Source: Stenotrophomonas sp. SY1
Lineage (GTDB): Bacteria > Pseudomonadota > Gammaproteobacteria > Xanthomonadales > Xanthomonadaceae
Reading direction: 5' to 3'
Assembly: GCF_021202945.1 (NCBI RefSeq)
Contig: NZ_JAJOYR010000002.1
Span: 857,825-921,824, forward strand
DNA length: 64,000 nucleotides
Part shown: one piece after another, positions 27,132 through 35,082 of the stretch
Position numbering within the stretch: the first letter of the stretch is position 1
How the letters are laid out: the number at the start of each line of letters is the position of its first letter
Made by a program: the position numbers and the translations under genes
Notes under the pieces: generated by a model
The model's input: only the letters and a program-made list of their open reading frames with translations
Told to the model about the DNA's origin: nothing
The model's database searches: none

Positions 27132-28019
27132 TTACGCGTTCGCCTCTCCCAGCATCCGCATCAGCATCGTCGCCAAGGCCTTGACCTCCGGATCGGCGGA
27201 TGGACGATGCAGCAACACCAGCTCGATGCTGTCGATCACCGGCAAGCCGCTGTCAGGCCCAAGCAGCACATGCGCCGCCGTCACCGCACGGGCCGGTAGC
27301 AGGCTGATGCCCAGGCCATCGCCTACCGCTGCCTGGATACCTCCCAGGCTGGAGCTGGTGAAACTGATGCGCCATTTCCGTCCCAATGCTTCGATGGCAT
27401 CGATCATGTCCTCGCGATACAGCCCGCGCGGCGGGAACGCGACCAGCGGCACAGGGTCGGCGTCAAAGGCCGGGCTGGCCGCACCGTCGATCCAGCACAT
27501 CGGTTCAGGCCAACAGGCCACGCCCTCGCGGCTGCCACGACGTTGCTTGACCAGCACCAGATCCAGCTCACCGCGGTCATAGCCTTCGCCCAACGCGCGG
27601 CTCAGCCCGCTGCTCACTTCCAGCTTCACCCGCGGATGATCGCGGCTGAACTCGGCCAGCAGCCGCGTGGTGCGGCCGGCAGCGAAGTCCTCGGGCACAC
27701 CGAGGCGGATGGTGATCGGCGCACCGCCACTGGACAGCGCCTCGGCAAGCTCCTCGTTCAAGGCCAGCATCCGCCGCGCGTAACCGAGCACGGTTTCGCC
27801 GATGTCGGTCGGGCGGACGTCACGCACGCCACGATCCAGCAGACGATGCCCGGCCAGGTCCTCCAGCCGCCGCAGCTTCTGGCTGATGGTGGACTGGGTC
27901 GAATGCAGGCGCGTGGCGGCCACCGTGAAACTGCCGCAGTCGGCCACCGTCACCAGCGCCCGCAGCAGGTCCAGATCGAATGCCGGCCTATTTGATTTAC
28001 GAATGTCGCCCATCGACAT
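27132..28019 (-). CDS. LysR-family transcriptional regulator
   Basis: About 295 residues. The N-terminal HTH reads DLDLLRALVTVADCGSFTVAATRLHSTQSTISQKLRRLED, the standard LysR helix-turn-helix. The rest fits the periplasmic-binding-type effector domain. Two start codons, ATG 28019 and ATG 28013, are six bases apart and neither has a strong ribosome binding site. It is divergent from the ankyrin lipoprotein gene, with only about 115 bases between them, so it probably controls that gene and perhaps the amidohydrolase after it. Confidence 0.88.
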   Translation of the reverse strand: MSMGDIRKSNRPAFDLDLLRALVTVADCGSFTVAATRLHSTQSTISQKLRRLEDLAGHRLLDRGVRDVRPTDIGETVLGYARRMLALNEELAEALSSGGAPITIRLGVPEDFAAGRTTRLLAEFSRDHPRVKLEVSSGLSRALGEGYDRGELDLVLVKQRRGSREGVACWPEPMCWIDGAASPAFDADPVPLVAFPPRGLYREDMIDAIEALGRKWRISFTSSSLGGIQAAVGDGLGISLLPARAVTAAHVLLGPDSGLPVIDSIELVLLHRPSADPEVKALATMLMRMLGEANA

Positions 28020-28135
28020 ATTTAATTTCTGGATGGAATGGGCGACTTGTAGCATCAGCGCATACCCGGCGCAAACGCTTGCCCGGCAAGCATCCGGCGC
28101 GCCCTTGCAGGCCGCCACGCATCAGGAGACGAGCC

Positions 28136-28810
28136 ATGGCAGCCCGCCACTGGATCACCACACATGCCCTGGCGGCAGCGATGCTCGCGTCCTGCGCGGC
28201 AGGCGCCGACGCCGACCCACGGAACCGGCAGCTGCATCACGCCGCCAGCACAGGCGACGTGGACGACGTCCGCCGTCTGCTCGGAACCGGTGCCGAGCTT
28301 GAAGCACGTGATGCCGATGGCAGGACGCCGCTGCTTGCCGCCGTGCGTGAAGGGCAGACAGCCACCGCACTGGCGCTGATCGACGCCGGAGCCGACGTCA
28401 ACGCCAAGGACGCCATCAACGACAGCGCCTACCTGCTGGCCGGCGCCAGCGGCCAGCTGGAGATCCTGCGCGGCACGCTTCAGCACGGCGCTGACCTGCG
28501 CAGCACCAATCGCTACGGCGGGACTGCGCTTATTCCCGCCGCCGAGCGCGGCCATGTCGAAGTGGTGCGCACGCTGATCGATGCCGGCGTCGCGGTGGAC
28601 CATGTCAACAACCTCGGCTGGACCGCGCTGCTGGAAGCCATCATCCTCGGCGACGGTGGCCCGGCGCACGTGGCCATCGTGAAGTTGCTGATCGACGCAG
28701 GCGCCGACGTGAATCTCGCCGATGGCGACGGCGTCACGCCCCTGCAGCACGCACGCCAACGCCGGCAGAACGAAAACATCCGCCTGCTGCTCGCTGCCAA
28801 CGCACGCTGA
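28136..28810 (+). CDS. Ankyrin-repeat lipoprotein
   Basis: A 224-residue protein with signal peptide and lipobox MLASC. It then has about five ankyrin repeats of ~33 residues (QLHHAASTGDVDDVRRLL, TPLLAAVREGQTATALALIDAGADV, AYLLAGASGQLEILRGTLQHGADL, ALIPAAERGHVEVVRTLIDAGV and a last VAIVKLLIDAGADV). It would be an exported protein-protein interaction scaffold. CAGGAGACGAGCC before ATG 28136 is a good ribosome binding site. It is followed 47 bases later by the amidohydrolase gene and may share its transcript. Confidence 0.85.
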   Translation: MAARHWITTHALAAAMLASCAAGADADPRNRQLHHAASTGDVDDVRRLLGTGAELEARDADGRTPLLAAVREGQTATALALIDAGADVNAKDAINDSAYLLAGASGQLEILRGTLQHGADLRSTNRYGGTALIPAAERGHVEVVRTLIDAGVAVDHVNNLGWTALLEAIILGDGGPAHVAIVKLLIDAGADVNLADGDGVTPLQHARQRRQNENIRLLLAANAR

Positions 28811-28857
28811 GCGCAGCATCCCCACCGTACCCGCCGCACATCACAGGTAACACTTGC

Positions 28858-30312
28858 ATGAAAACCCCGCTGTCCCTCGCCCTGTCGGTGCTGCTCGCCG
28901 CTGCTGCACCCGCCATTGCCGCCGAATCCAGCGCCGATGTGCTGATCCGCCACGCCACCGTTGTCGATGTCGAACACGGCACCACCCGCGCCAGCCAGAC
29001 CGTGGTCATTCGTGGCGATGACATCGTCGCCGTCGGCGACGACCAGGCCCTGGCCCGCCAGTGGCGCGCGGCCAGGACCATCGACGCGAAGAACCTCTAT
29101 CTGATCCCCGGCCTGTGGGATATGCACGTGCATTTCGGCGGCGGCCCGGAACTGATCGAAGAAAACAAGGCGCTGTTGCCGCTGTACGTGGCTCATGGCA
29201 TCACCACGGTGCGCGACGCCTCCGGTGATCTGGCCGAACAGGTGTTGTCGTGGCGCGGGCAGATCGCCAGCGGCCAGCTGTTCGGGCCGCAGCTTTTCAC
29301 CTCCGGCGCCAAGATCGAAGGCATCGCACCGGTGTGGAAAGGCACCATCGAAGCCGGTGACAAGGCCGGCGTGGACGCCGCGCTGGACCGCGAGCAGCGT
29401 GACCAGGTGGACTTCGTCAAGATCACAGACAGCACGCTCACGCCCGAATTGTTCCTGTACGCACTGAGCCAGGCCAAGCAGCGCGGCCTGCGCACCTCCG
29501 GGCATATCCCGATGGCACTCACCGTGGGCCAGGCGGTGGATGCCGGTATCAGCTCCATCGAGCACCTGGACTACGCCTACAAGGCCGGCGTGAAGGACGA
29601 AGCCGCGATTGCCGCCGACTTCGCCGCAGGCCGCATCGACCGCGCCGAGGCCAACCGTCGCCTGCATGCCGGTTTTGACCGCGACACCGCGATGACCGCC
29701 TACCGCCGCTTCGCCGAACTCGGCGTGGCGGTGACACCGACGCTGGATGGCGGCCGCATCATCGACTTCCTCGACGTCGAGCCGCACGACAACGATGCCT
29801 ACCTGGCCTACATCGGCCCCGGCCTGCGCAAGACCTACGCCTGGCGCGTGGAGCGCGCGGCCAAGGCCACGCCGGAGCAGATCCAGGCCCGCCATGCGCG
29901 TTACGCGCAGGTCGCGGCCGTACTGCCGATGCTGCAGGAAGCCGGCGTGCGCATCATGGCCGGCACCGATGCGGGCTTCCTCAACTCGTACAACTATCCC
30001 GGCATCGGCCTGCACAACGAGTTGAGCCTGTACGTGCGTGAAGGCCTCACCCCGCCGCAGGCGCTGACCGCAGCCACCCGCGCCGGCCCGGCATGGTTCG
30101 GCAAGCTGGACCGTTACGGTGCGGTGGAAACCGGCAAGACCGCCGACCTGGTGCTGCTGGAGCGCAACCCGCTGGAGGACATCGAAGCCACCCGTTCGAT
30201 CAACACCGTGATCCTGCGCGGCCAGGTGCATGACCGTGCCGCGCTCGACGCGATGCTCGACACCGCAAAGGCCAAGGTCGCGGCCTGGAACCAGGAAGCC
30301 GCGACCCAGTAA
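28858..30312 (+). CDS. Exported metal-dependent amidohydrolase
   Basis: A 484-residue protein with a signal peptide (LLAAAAPAIAAES). It is an amidohydrolase-superfamily TIM-barrel: LYLIPGLWDMHVHFGGG carries the metal His pair, SGHIPMAL and SIEHLDY further metal His, and AGTDAGFLNSYNYPG the catalytic Asp. The composite C-terminal strand region (GKTADLVLLERNPLEDI) is that of imidazolonepropionase-like or dipeptidase-like members. The substrate is unknown. A terminator hairpin with a T-run follows at 30342-30377. Confidence 0.88.
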   Translation: MKTPLSLALSVLLAAAAPAIAAESSADVLIRHATVVDVEHGTTRASQTVVIRGDDIVAVGDDQALARQWRAARTIDAKNLYLIPGLWDMHVHFGGGPELIEENKALLPLYVAHGITTVRDASGDLAEQVLSWRGQIASGQLFGPQLFTSGAKIEGIAPVWKGTIEAGDKAGVDAALDREQRDQVDFVKITDSTLTPELFLYALSQAKQRGLRTSGHIPMALTVGQAVDAGISSIEHLDYAYKAGVKDEAAIAADFAAGRIDRAEANRRLHAGFDRDTAMTAYRRFAELGVAVTPTLDGGRIIDFLDVEPHDNDAYLAYIGPGLRKTYAWRVERAAKATPEQIQARHARYAQVAAVLPMLQEAGVRIMAGTDAGFLNSYNYPGIGLHNELSLYVREGLTPPQALTAATRAGPAWFGKLDRYGAVETGKTADLVLLERNPLEDIEATRSINTVILRGQVHDRAALDAMLDTAKAKVAAWNQEAATQ

Positions 30313-30341
30313 AGCGGCACGCTTCCTCGCCGGATCCCGCG

Positions 30342-30377
30342 ATGGCGGATCACGCAAGTGGTCCGCCATTTTCTTTG
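30342..30377 (+). terminator. Intrinsic terminator after the amidohydrolase gene
   Basis: ATGGCGGATCAC and GTGGTCCGCCAT pair over 12 positions with one G-U wobble around a GCAA loop, and TTTTCTTT follows at once. Confidence 0.75.
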
Positions 30378-30454
30378 GAGATCGCGCAGGTGCGCGCGTT
30401 CCGGCATCTGGAAGCACCGGCAGTTTGGCTTTGCAGAAACGCAGGATGCAGATA

Positions 30455-30472
30455 TAGTTAGCCACCTAACTA
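30455..30472. promoter_or_regulatory. Palindromic operator of the MarR-type regulator
   Basis: TAGTTAG (30455-30461), 4-base spacer CCAC, CTAACTA (30466-30472): perfect 7-base arms 15 bases upstream of the MarR-family ATG. Position and symmetry are those of an autoregulatory MarR operator. Function is inferred. Confidence 0.65.
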
Positions 30473-30487
30473 CATACCACCACTGCG

Positions 30488-30973
30488 ATGGAACTCGAAC
30501 AGAAGTACAACGCCCTGATCCAGGAAGCCCAACGCCGGCAGCTGCCCGACGTGGATGGCATTGGCCTGTGTTTCCAGACGCTGTCGCTGGCAGCGGCCAT
30601 CGACCGCGATTGCGCACGCCTGCTCGCCCCGCATGGTTTGTCCGAAGGTCGCTTCGTGTTGCTGTTCCTGCTCGACGCCACCACCGATGGACTGGCGCCG
30701 AATGTGCTGGCCGAGCGCGCAGGCGTCAGCCGCGCCACGGTCACCGGTCTGCTCGATGGACTGGAGCGCGAAGCGCTGATCGAACGCGTCGCCGATGACA
30801 ACGATCGCCGCGCCCTGCGCATCCACCTCACCCGCAAGGGCCGGCAGACGGCGAAGAAGGTGTTCGACCAGCACGGCCGTTGGATCGCCGGCCTGTTCGG
30901 CAACCTGGACAGCAACGAGCGCCGCCAGCTCACCGCCCTGCTCGACAAGGTCGCCGGCAATCTTCCGCGCTGA
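30488..30973 (+). CDS. MarR-family transcriptional regulator
   Basis: A 161-residue protein. The winged helix-turn-helix lies around residues 58-108: LAPNVLAERAGVSRATVTGLLDGLEREALIERV, then the wing DDNDRRALRIHLTRKGRQ, typical of MarR. The C-terminal helix makes the dimer. It probably represses its own transcript, through the palindrome just upstream, together with the following small gene. Confidence 0.92.
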   Translation: MELEQKYNALIQEAQRRQLPDVDGIGLCFQTLSLAAAIDRDCARLLAPHGLSEGRFVLLFLLDATTDGLAPNVLAERAGVSRATVTGLLDGLEREALIERVADDNDRRALRIHLTRKGRQTAKKVFDQHGRWIAGLFGNLDSNERRQLTALLDKVAGNLPR

Positions 30974-31038
30974 GACCACGCAGACAACGCAACTCAAGCA
31001 ACCGCGCTTCGCGCATTCTGCAATCCAAGGAGCAACAC

Positions 31039-31377
31039 GTGTCGCACTATCTGGTGGAACTCTACTCACCCAATGCCAACTGGCTGGCCCTGCCTGCTGC
31101 ACAGCGCTCGCAGTTCCTGGAAGGCATCGGCGCCGCGATGGGCCCGCTGTCCAGCATGGGCGTGGAAGTGCTGGCGCTGGCCGAGACGCTGGCCGGCATA
31201 GACGCGGCAAGCACGCATCGCTATCTCGGCATCTGGCGCTTTCCGGATCCGTCGCTGCGTGACGCCCTGCTGGCCGGCATCCGCGCCAGTGGCTGGTACG
31301 ACTACTTCGACCACATCAATGCCGCCAGCGGCAGCGGCGGCTTCGCGCAACATCTGGAGGCGCTGGCGGCTGCGTAA
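31039..31377 (+). CDS. Conserved hypothetical protein (DUF6616-like)
   Basis: A 112-residue soluble protein. It starts with GTG at 31039 with AAGGAG 7 bases upstream. The sequence SHYLVELYSPNANWLAL, GIGAAMGPLSSMGVEVLALAET and GWYDYFDHINAA looks like a small dimeric alpha-beta barrel (ferredoxin-like) protein, as in monooxygenase-like folds. I recognise it only as an uncharacterised family. It follows the MarR gene on the same strand after 65 bases, so it is a likely target of that repressor. Confidence 0.65.
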   Translation: MSHYLVELYSPNANWLALPAAQRSQFLEGIGAAMGPLSSMGVEVLALAETLAGIDAASTHRYLGIWRFPDPSLRDALLAGIRASGWYDYFDHINAASGSGGFAQHLEALAAA

Positions 31378-31446
31378 CGGCTCCGGCAGGTGGCGTGCGC
31401 AGCGTCACCCGCCGGGATCTGCGGCAGGCAAGCAGGCGGCCAGCGC

Positions 31447-32502
31447 TCAGCCGCCGCGTTCCACCTGCTCCATCGCCGCAAGCGCGGCACGCTCACGCGC
31501 GTCCCAGTCACCGTGCAGGCGGTGATACGGAACCGCCCGCTTTTCCAACTCGTCCAGGTACCACGCGTGCTGCCAGCGACGGAACGCATCATCACGACGC
31601 GTGCCATCCTGCACGAACGGCACATCCGGCTCGCACAGCAGCACCAGGTCGTAGCCACGTGCGGCCAGCACCTGCAGCTGCGGGTCGGCGCGGCCGAACA
31701 TGGCCTGCGCATACAACAGCGTGGTCAGTGGCGAGGTATCGCAGACCAGCCAGCCATTGGCCTGCTCAAGCAGCCGCTCTTCGCGCTCCACCTGGGTGCG
31801 GGCGATCTGCAGCAGATCCGCCTCCTGCAACTGTCCATCCTGCGCCTCCCACAGCTCACGTCCATACTCGGCGGCATGCACGCTACCTCGGCGCAAAGCC
31901 AGTTTCTCTGCCAGCGTGGACTTGCCGGTGGATTCCCCGCCGATCACCACCACGCGACGCACGAAGTCCCGGTATACCTGCGGCGCCAGCTGGTCGCGCA
32001 TCGCATGCGGATCGACGCGCACCGTGCTGCCGGAGACCGGCACCTGCCGTCGCGATGGATCCACCGCGACATGTGTCACGGCATTGCGGCCGTGCCGCTG
32101 TTGCTCTTCGCCAAGCACCGCAGCAAAACCGGGGCCGTATGCCTCACTGGTGAACACCACGTCCACTGATGCCCGGATCACCTCGCGCAGCAGCCAGGCC
32201 ACGAAGCGCCGATGCGTGTCATCGTCCTCGTCGTTGTGCGGCAGCATGCGCACCGGAATACCGAGACGCCGGCAATGCGCGGCCAACCGCGCATCGTCCA
32301 GCACCCAGTGCCGGGCCTGTGGATATAGCGCCGTCAACCAACGCTCGCGCCGCGCCGGCGCCATGCCGTCGAACTCCGGCTTGGTGTAGCTGATGACAAC
32401 CAGCTCATCGCAGGCGGCCTGCGCTTGATCCAGCAGCAACTGGTGGCCGCGATGCAGCGGGCAGAACTTGCCCACCACCAGCCCGCTACGCCATTCACTC
32501 AC
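31447..32502 (-). CDS. nadR: NadR-type NMN adenylyltransferase / ribosylnicotinamide kinase
   Basis: A 351-residue bifunctional enzyme without the HTH domain of the enterobacterial NadR. The N-terminal nucleotidyltransferase has GKFCPLHRGHQ (HxGH-type motif) and VSGSTVR (about 156-162). The C-terminal kinase has the P-loop GGESTGKST (188-196). It turns nicotinamide riboside into NMN and then NAD. The GTG at 32502 overlaps the pnuC stop by GTGA, which links transport to salvage. It is the last gene of a seven-gene minus-strand run. Confidence 0.92.
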   Translation of the reverse strand: MSEWRSGLVVGKFCPLHRGHQLLLDQAQAACDELVVISYTKPEFDGMAPARRERWLTALYPQARHWVLDDARLAAHCRRLGIPVRMLPHNDEDDDTHRRFVAWLLREVIRASVDVVFTSEAYGPGFAAVLGEEQQRHGRNAVTHVAVDPSRRQVPVSGSTVRVDPHAMRDQLAPQVYRDFVRRVVVIGGESTGKSTLAEKLALRRGSVHAAEYGRELWEAQDGQLQEADLLQIARTQVEREERLLEQANGWLVCDTSPLTTLLYAQAMFGRADPQLQVLAARGYDLVLLCEPDVPFVQDGTRRDDAFRRWQHAWYLDELEKRAVPYHRLHGDWDARERAALAAMEQVERGG

Positions 32503-33068
32503 GCAGGCTGTTCCTGCGCTCGCCACAGGCGGTGCCAATGACGCCACGCCAGCCAGGCGTTGAACCAGTAGAACGCGTACAGCACCGAGGTCAGGGTCAG
32601 CCCGCGCGAGGCGTACAACGGCACCGCGATGGTGTTGACCAGCACCCACACCGGCCAGGTCTCGATGCGCCTGCGCATCAGCAGCAACTGCGCCAGCACC
32701 GACAGGCACAGCACGGCCGAGTCTGCGAAGGGCGCATACGCATCGGTGAAGCGATGCAGCAGCGCGCCGTAGGCTGCACCGGCCAGCACCGCGGCCACCG
32801 ACATCAGCACGAAGCTGCGTACCGGCGTGCGGCTGATCGGCAAGGCGGCATGGTCTGCACTTGCGTGCCAGTTCCACCAGCCGATGATGCTGGCGACGAC
32901 GAAGAACACCTGCAGCAGCACGTCGGCGTAGAGCTGGGTCTCCCAGAACAGCAGGCCGAACAGCGAGCAGCCGATGATGCCGGCCCACCACGTATGCACG
33001 CTGTTGCGCGCCGCCAGCAGGATCGACAGGCACGCCATCACGTTGGCGGCGATTTCCAAGCCGCTCAC
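32499..33068 (-). CDS. pnuC: Nicotinamide riboside transporter
   Basis: A 189-residue integral membrane protein with about seven hydrophobic helices. The late YASRGLTLTSVLYAFYWFNAWLAWRHW fits PnuC (substrate-binding Trp/Asn motif WxxxNxxxY-like). It imports nicotinamide riboside for NadR. It starts with GTG inside the stop codon of the adenylate-forming enzyme gene upstream. Confidence 0.92.
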   Translation of the reverse strand: MSGLEIAANVMACLSILLAARNSVHTWWAGIIGCSLFGLLFWETQLYADVLLQVFFVVASIIGWWNWHASADHAALPISRTPVRSFVLMSVAAVLAGAAYGALLHRFTDAYAPFADSAVLCLSVLAQLLLMRRRIETWPVWVLVNTIAVPLYASRGLTLTSVLYAFYWFNAWLAWRHWHRLWRAQEQPA

Positions 33069-34426
33069 GCGGCAAGCCCTTCAGGCAGGTCCGTGGTGTA
33101 TTGCAGCACTTTATCCTCCGATGTGATCAGGTCCGTCCGCACCGGGCGTCCCTCCAGAATTGCCTGCAGACGGGCGGTTGCAGCAGCCGCATGCATGGCC
33201 TCGGCGGCCGGCAGTCGCAGCAGTACGCTCGCATCACCAGCCTGGTGTACGCAGAAGCGTGACAGCGGCAGCGACGCAAGCGCGTGGGTCAGGTCGATGT
33301 TGTTGATCCAGCGCCCGCGTGCAGTGAGATAGCGCACCGGCCTGCGGCCCTGCAGCCCGATGATCATCGGCCCGTCCGCGCACATGCCCAGCGCACCGCT
33401 GTCGCCGGTGCGGTAGCGCAGCAGCGGCAGACAGAAGTTGAAACCACCGGTCAGCGTGATCTCACCCACTTCACCCGGCGGCAACGCGCGCCCGGCGGCG
33501 TCCAGCACTTCCACGTACATGCCCGGTTGCAGCAGTACGTGTCCGCCGCTGACTGCGTCGTGCACAGCCAATGGCCCGGCCTCGTTCATCGAATAGATGT
33601 CCAGCACCGGGCAATCAAAGCGTTCGGCCAGCGCGTCGCGCAGGCCCGCCGACAAGGCCATCGACACCGACAGCAGAGCGCGGGGGCGATGCGTGACCGG
33701 CAGCTCCAGCAAGGTGGCGAACGATATCGGATCGCCGGCGATGACCTCCGGCTGCATCTGGTCGATGTAGCGCGCGCGGTGCCCGGCATCACGCCAGTCA
33801 TTGGGATGCAGGTTGATCTTGGCCAGCCCCGACTCGTCCATCGTCGGCGTCACCGACACGTAGGTGAAGCAGCGCTGCTGCATGCCAAGCAGCATCACCC
33901 CCATCTGCCCGCGGCCGTGGCATAGCGTCACCCCCCAGCGCGCCAGCGCCCGCTTGTGGTACGCCAGATAACGGGCCGCCACCCGGGGGTGAGACGGCAA
34001 CACCAAGGGGTGACCCGTCGTGCCGGTGGTGCGGAAGTTCATCATCCGTTCCAACGGCACCGGGTCCGGCACGAAGCGGGAGATATCCGACGACAGGTCG
34101 CCCCGGTGCGTCGGCACGATATCTTCGAATCGCGCCGGCATTCCACGTGCACGGAAGAACGGCACCTCCGCATGCACCCGCGCAACGTAATCCATCATCC
34201 ACGCGGGCGGCTCGCCCGGCGACCAGTCGAATGATGCGCGGGCGACCTCATCCTCGTAACCGCGCAGTTCATCCACTTCCGTCGCCAACAAACGGTTGCC
34301 GCTTTCGTTGCGGAACAGCGGCGCAGCCGGATGCTCGCGCATGTGCCGCAGCATCGCGCGACCGGCATCGGTCAGCGTGGGATAACGCTCGGCATCGGTG
34401 GGGCTGGCATTCACTCGCGTGTCCAC
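33065..34426 (-). CDS. PaaK-like adenylate-forming enzyme, substrate unknown
   Basis: A 453-residue ANL-superfamily protein. FRTTGTTGHPLVLP (about 131-144) is the nucleotide-binding loop, VLDIYSMNEAGPLAVHD is the next core motif, and YRTGDSGALG the Asp-containing A7-type motif. Such proteins activate a carboxylic acid as acyl-AMP and usually load it on CoA or a protein. The shortened C-terminal part is like phenylacetate-CoA ligases. The four-base overlap with pnuC and 16-base overlap with the gene before it place it inside the MoxR/vWA operon, not in a phenylacetate pathway. The substrate is open. Confidence 0.8.
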   Translation of the reverse strand: MDTRVNASPTDAERYPTLTDAGRAMLRHMREHPAAPLFRNESGNRLLATEVDELRGYEDEVARASFDWSPGEPPAWMMDYVARVHAEVPFFRARGMPARFEDIVPTHRGDLSSDISRFVPDPVPLERMMNFRTTGTTGHPLVLPSHPRVAARYLAYHKRALARWGVTLCHGRGQMGVMLLGMQQRCFTYVSVTPTMDESGLAKINLHPNDWRDAGHRARYIDQMQPEVIAGDPISFATLLELPVTHRPRALLSVSMALSAGLRDALAERFDCPVLDIYSMNEAGPLAVHDAVSGGHVLLQPGMYVEVLDAAGRALPPGEVGEITLTGGFNFCLPLLRYRTGDSGALGMCADGPMIIGLQGRRPVRYLTARGRWINNIDLTHALASLPLSRFCVHQAGDASVLLRLPAAEAMHAAAATARLQAILEGRPVRTDLITSEDKVLQYTTDLPEGLAA

Positions 34427-34992
34427 TTGTCCGCCGATTCCTCGGCGGCCTTGCGCGCCAGCGCTTCGCGGATGGCACGGGCGCGCGCCTCTGCCGCGCG
34501 ACTGGCCTCCAGCAGGCGCCGCCGCTCGACACCACTGACGCTGGCCAGGCGGTCAGCAGCCTGGGCGGCGGTTTCCCCGTCCGGCAACAGGCCCAGGCAC
34601 GCGATCGTGGTTCGCACCAGCTCCTCACGGCGCTCCGGCTCCAGCACGTAGCGCAAGGCCACCGCTTCGGCAGCAAGCGCCGGCACTGCCTCCGCGAACA
34701 TCGCGGGTATTGATGCGCCTACTTTCGCTGTGTGCGGCCACGACGCATCGGCCAGCAGCCAAGCCACCACCGCCGACAGCGTGAGCTGGTTGGCGCTGAC
34801 GCCCTTCAGCCCGCCGGAAAGCGTTGAGCGCAAGGCTGCCGGCAGCGCTACACCCTGCATGGCCAGCACATCATTGACCACCGCAGCGACATGTACCTGC
34901 CCCGTCTTGCCCTGCCGTGGCGGGTCAAGGAAATCCGGGGGCGTGTCCAGCAGCCGCCGCAGCAGCACTTCGAGCGAAGGACCTTGGTTCAT
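34411..34992 (-). CDS. Unknown protein of the MoxR/vWA operon
   Basis: A 193-residue protein from ATG 34992 (a TTG five codons upstream is possible). It has no signal or membrane segment, and the C-terminal third is strongly helical and charged (RRRLLEASRAAEARARAIREALARKAAEESADKW), probably a coiled coil. I recognise no family. Its end overlaps the PaaK-like gene by 16 bases, and it follows the vWA protein gene after 90 bases, so the two are probably made together. Confidence 0.6.
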   Translation of the reverse strand: MNQGPSLEVLLRRLLDTPPDFLDPPRQGKTGQVHVAAVVNDVLAMQGVALPAALRSTLSGGLKGVSANQLTLSAVVAWLLADASWPHTAKVGASIPAMFAEAVPALAAEAVALRYVLEPERREELVRTTIACLGLLPDGETAAQAADRLASVSGVERRRLLEASRAAEARARAIREALARKAAEESADKWTRE

Positions 34993-35082
34993 GGAAACAC
35001 CAGGCAAGGAAGGGGCGCGCCGGCCGCTGGATGGCAGGCGCAGATGCAGGAAGAAACCGCCGGCATGTCGCTCATGTCCTCA

